Of a DNA stretch of 7,214 bases, positions 6,574 through 7,214 are shown one piece after another. Below the pieces are notes generated by a model. It did not search any database. It was given only the letters and a program-made list of their open reading frames with translations, and was not told the DNA's origin. Made by a program: the position numbers and the translations under genes. This DNA is from an uncultured Candidatus Udaeobacter sp. (lineage in GTDB: Bacteria; Verrucomicrobiota; Verrucomicrobiia; Chthoniobacterales; UBA10450). Numbering within the stretch: the first letter of the stretch is position 1; each line of letters starts with the position of its first letter. The stretch lies in assembly GCA_955652715.1 (NCBI GenBank), contig CATPBS010000192.1, forward strand, positions 1 through 7,214, in the 5' to 3' direction.

Positions 6574-6852
6574 ATGGCTAGATCATTAAAGAAAGGACCC
6601 TTCGTTGAGTCGCATCTTCTGGAGAAGATCGACAAGATGAACACCTCGGGCGCCAAGAAACCGATCAAGACCTGGTCGCGGCGCTCGATGGTAACGCCGG
6701 ATTTTGTCGGTCACACGTTTTTGGTGCATAACGGAAAGACGTTTCATTCCGTTTTCGTCACCGAGAACATGGTTGGCCACAAGCTCGGCGAATTTTCGCC
6801 CACGCGCGTGTTTAAGAAACACGGTTCCCATACGGCGAAGGTGACGAAATAG
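6574..6852 (+). CDS. rpsS: 30S ribosomal protein S19
   Basis: S19 is a 30S head protein that works with S13 near the A-site tRNA and the inter-subunit bridge. The ATG at 6574 gives 92 aa beginning [20 protein letters not shown], the standard start. An upstream in-frame TTG at 6565 would add only three residues of no family value and is rejected. Typical segments follow: [19 protein letters not shown] (26-44), [20 protein letters not shown] (46-65) and [14 protein letters not shown] (66-79). No Shine-Dalgarno motif is visible in the 12 nt before the ATG. In most bacteria rplV follows directly; here a repeat and a coiled-coil reading frame follow. Confidence 0.97.
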   Translation: MARSLKKGPFVESHLLEKIDKMNTSGAKKPIKTWSRRSMVTPDFVGHTFLVHNGKTFHSVFVTENMVGHKLGEFSPTRVFKKHGSHTAKVTK

Positions 6853-6860
6853 GTGAGTTT

Positions 6861-6927
6861 GCGATTGGCGATTGGCGATTGGCGGTTGCCGAAATTGGCA
6901 ATTGGCATTTGGCCATTGGCATTTGGG
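6861..6927 (+). repeat. Degenerate 7-nt tandem repeat (ATTGGCG/ATTGGCA)
   Basis: From 6864 the sequence reads ATTGGCG three times, then GTTGCCG, two extra bases AA, ATTGGCA twice, TTTGGCC, ATTGGCA and TTTGGG. That is about nine units of period 7. The array starts a few bases after the rpsS stop. It is in an open frame with the coiled-coil ORF downstream, where it would encode a hydrophobic stretch, so it may be partly translated. Confidence 0.8.
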
Positions 6928-7214
6928 ATGGCGTTGGTCTGCTACGGCAGCGATGCAGGGAATGGTTCTTTGTCAGAATCCAAAGTTGATACCGTGGCGC
7001 AGACGGCGACCGCCGAGTCGTTGCTGGAGCAAAACGAACAACTGCGAAAACAATTGTCGATTGCGCAGGAAACGCTCAAGGCCTTGACGAGCAGCCTCGC
7101 GGAATCGAATGCTGCAGCGGAAGAGCTTCGGCGCAAGTATTCCGATCTGGAATTGCGAATGGAAGCCTTGGGATTGGCTTCGGCAAACAAGGACCGGGCG
7201 AAGCTGGAGCAGCG
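6928..7214 (+). CDS. Coiled-coil protein of unknown function, 5' part (cut by window edge)
   Basis: I do not recognise this gene. The frame is open from the rpsS stop to the window end, giving 95 full codons from the ATG at 6928. From about residue 20 the product is Ala/Leu/Glu/Gln/Lys-rich with no Pro. Segments such as LLEQNEQLRKQLSIAQETLK (29-48) and ESNAAAEELRRKYSDLELRM (56-75) have heptad-like spacing typical of a coiled coil. The start is uncertain. ATG 6928 has no Shine-Dalgarno. A GTG at 6853, right after the rpsS stop, or TTG codons between them, would add a segment translated from the 7-nt repeat (KLAIGIWPLAFGMALVC) that resembles a signal peptide or membrane anchor. The Cys lacks a good lipobox (Val at -1). 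It is not L22: no L22 motif is present. Confidence 0.55.
   Translation, partial: MALVCYGSDAGNGSLSESKVDTVAQTATAESLLEQNEQLRKQLSIAQETLKALTSSLAESNAAAEELRRKYSDLELRMEALGLASANKDRAKLEQ

Noticed and set aside
6861..6927. CRISPR-like array
   Set aside because: The 7-nt period has no spacers and is a simple tandem repeat.
6872..7087. A 71-codon + frame over the 7-nt repeat and coiled-coil start
   Set aside because: It is Trp/Arg/Cys-rich low-quality sequence ending inside the window, while the overlapping frame from 6928 is open to the edge with coherent coiled-coil composition.

Overview
The window is the start of a fused str-S10 ribosomal protein operon on the + strand: rpsL, rpsG, fusA, rpsJ, rplC, rplD, rplW, rplB and rpsS. 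It is preceded by the 5' end of a divergent tgt gene on the - strand and followed by the opening of an unrecognised coiled-coil gene that runs off the right edge. All nine operon products match their families over their full length, so these calls are close to certain. The host is a moderately GC-rich bacterium. The PVC superphylum (Verrucomicrobiota, perhaps a soil Chthoniobacterales lineage) is my best guess. It rests on the missing tuf between fusA and rpsJ (Chlamydiae also have rpsL-rpsG-fusA-rpsJ), on protein flavour, and on the style of the intergenic repeats. No marker here proves it.

Layout: 1-217 (-) encodes the N-terminus of queuine tRNA-ribosyltransferase. The 218-414 divergent region holds a half-copy of a dispersed repeat (227-254), a good sigma70-type promoter with a GC-rich discriminator (277-304), and a strong terminator-like hairpin with a run of seven T (314-364) lying between that promoter and rpsL. 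A weaker hairpin plus T-run follows (365-401). From 415 to 5508 the genes are tightly packed: gaps are 4 to 37 nt and fusA/rpsJ overlap by ATGA. From rplW onward the packing breaks down. A 142-nt gap before rplB holds a long imperfect inverted repeat, a 74-nt gap before rpsS holds an 11-bp perfect inverted repeat, and a 7-nt tandem repeat follows rpsS directly.

Together the genes make 30S proteins (S12, S7, S10, S19), 50S proteins (L3, L4, L23, L2) and the translocase EF-G, all needed in proportion to growth rate. The promoter layout fits growth-rate or stringent control, and the leader hairpin suggests attenuation; both are inferences.

The parts least explained by a standard annotation are the rpsL leader, the repeats sitting between essential operon genes, and the coiled-coil ORF where rplV (L22) is normally found.
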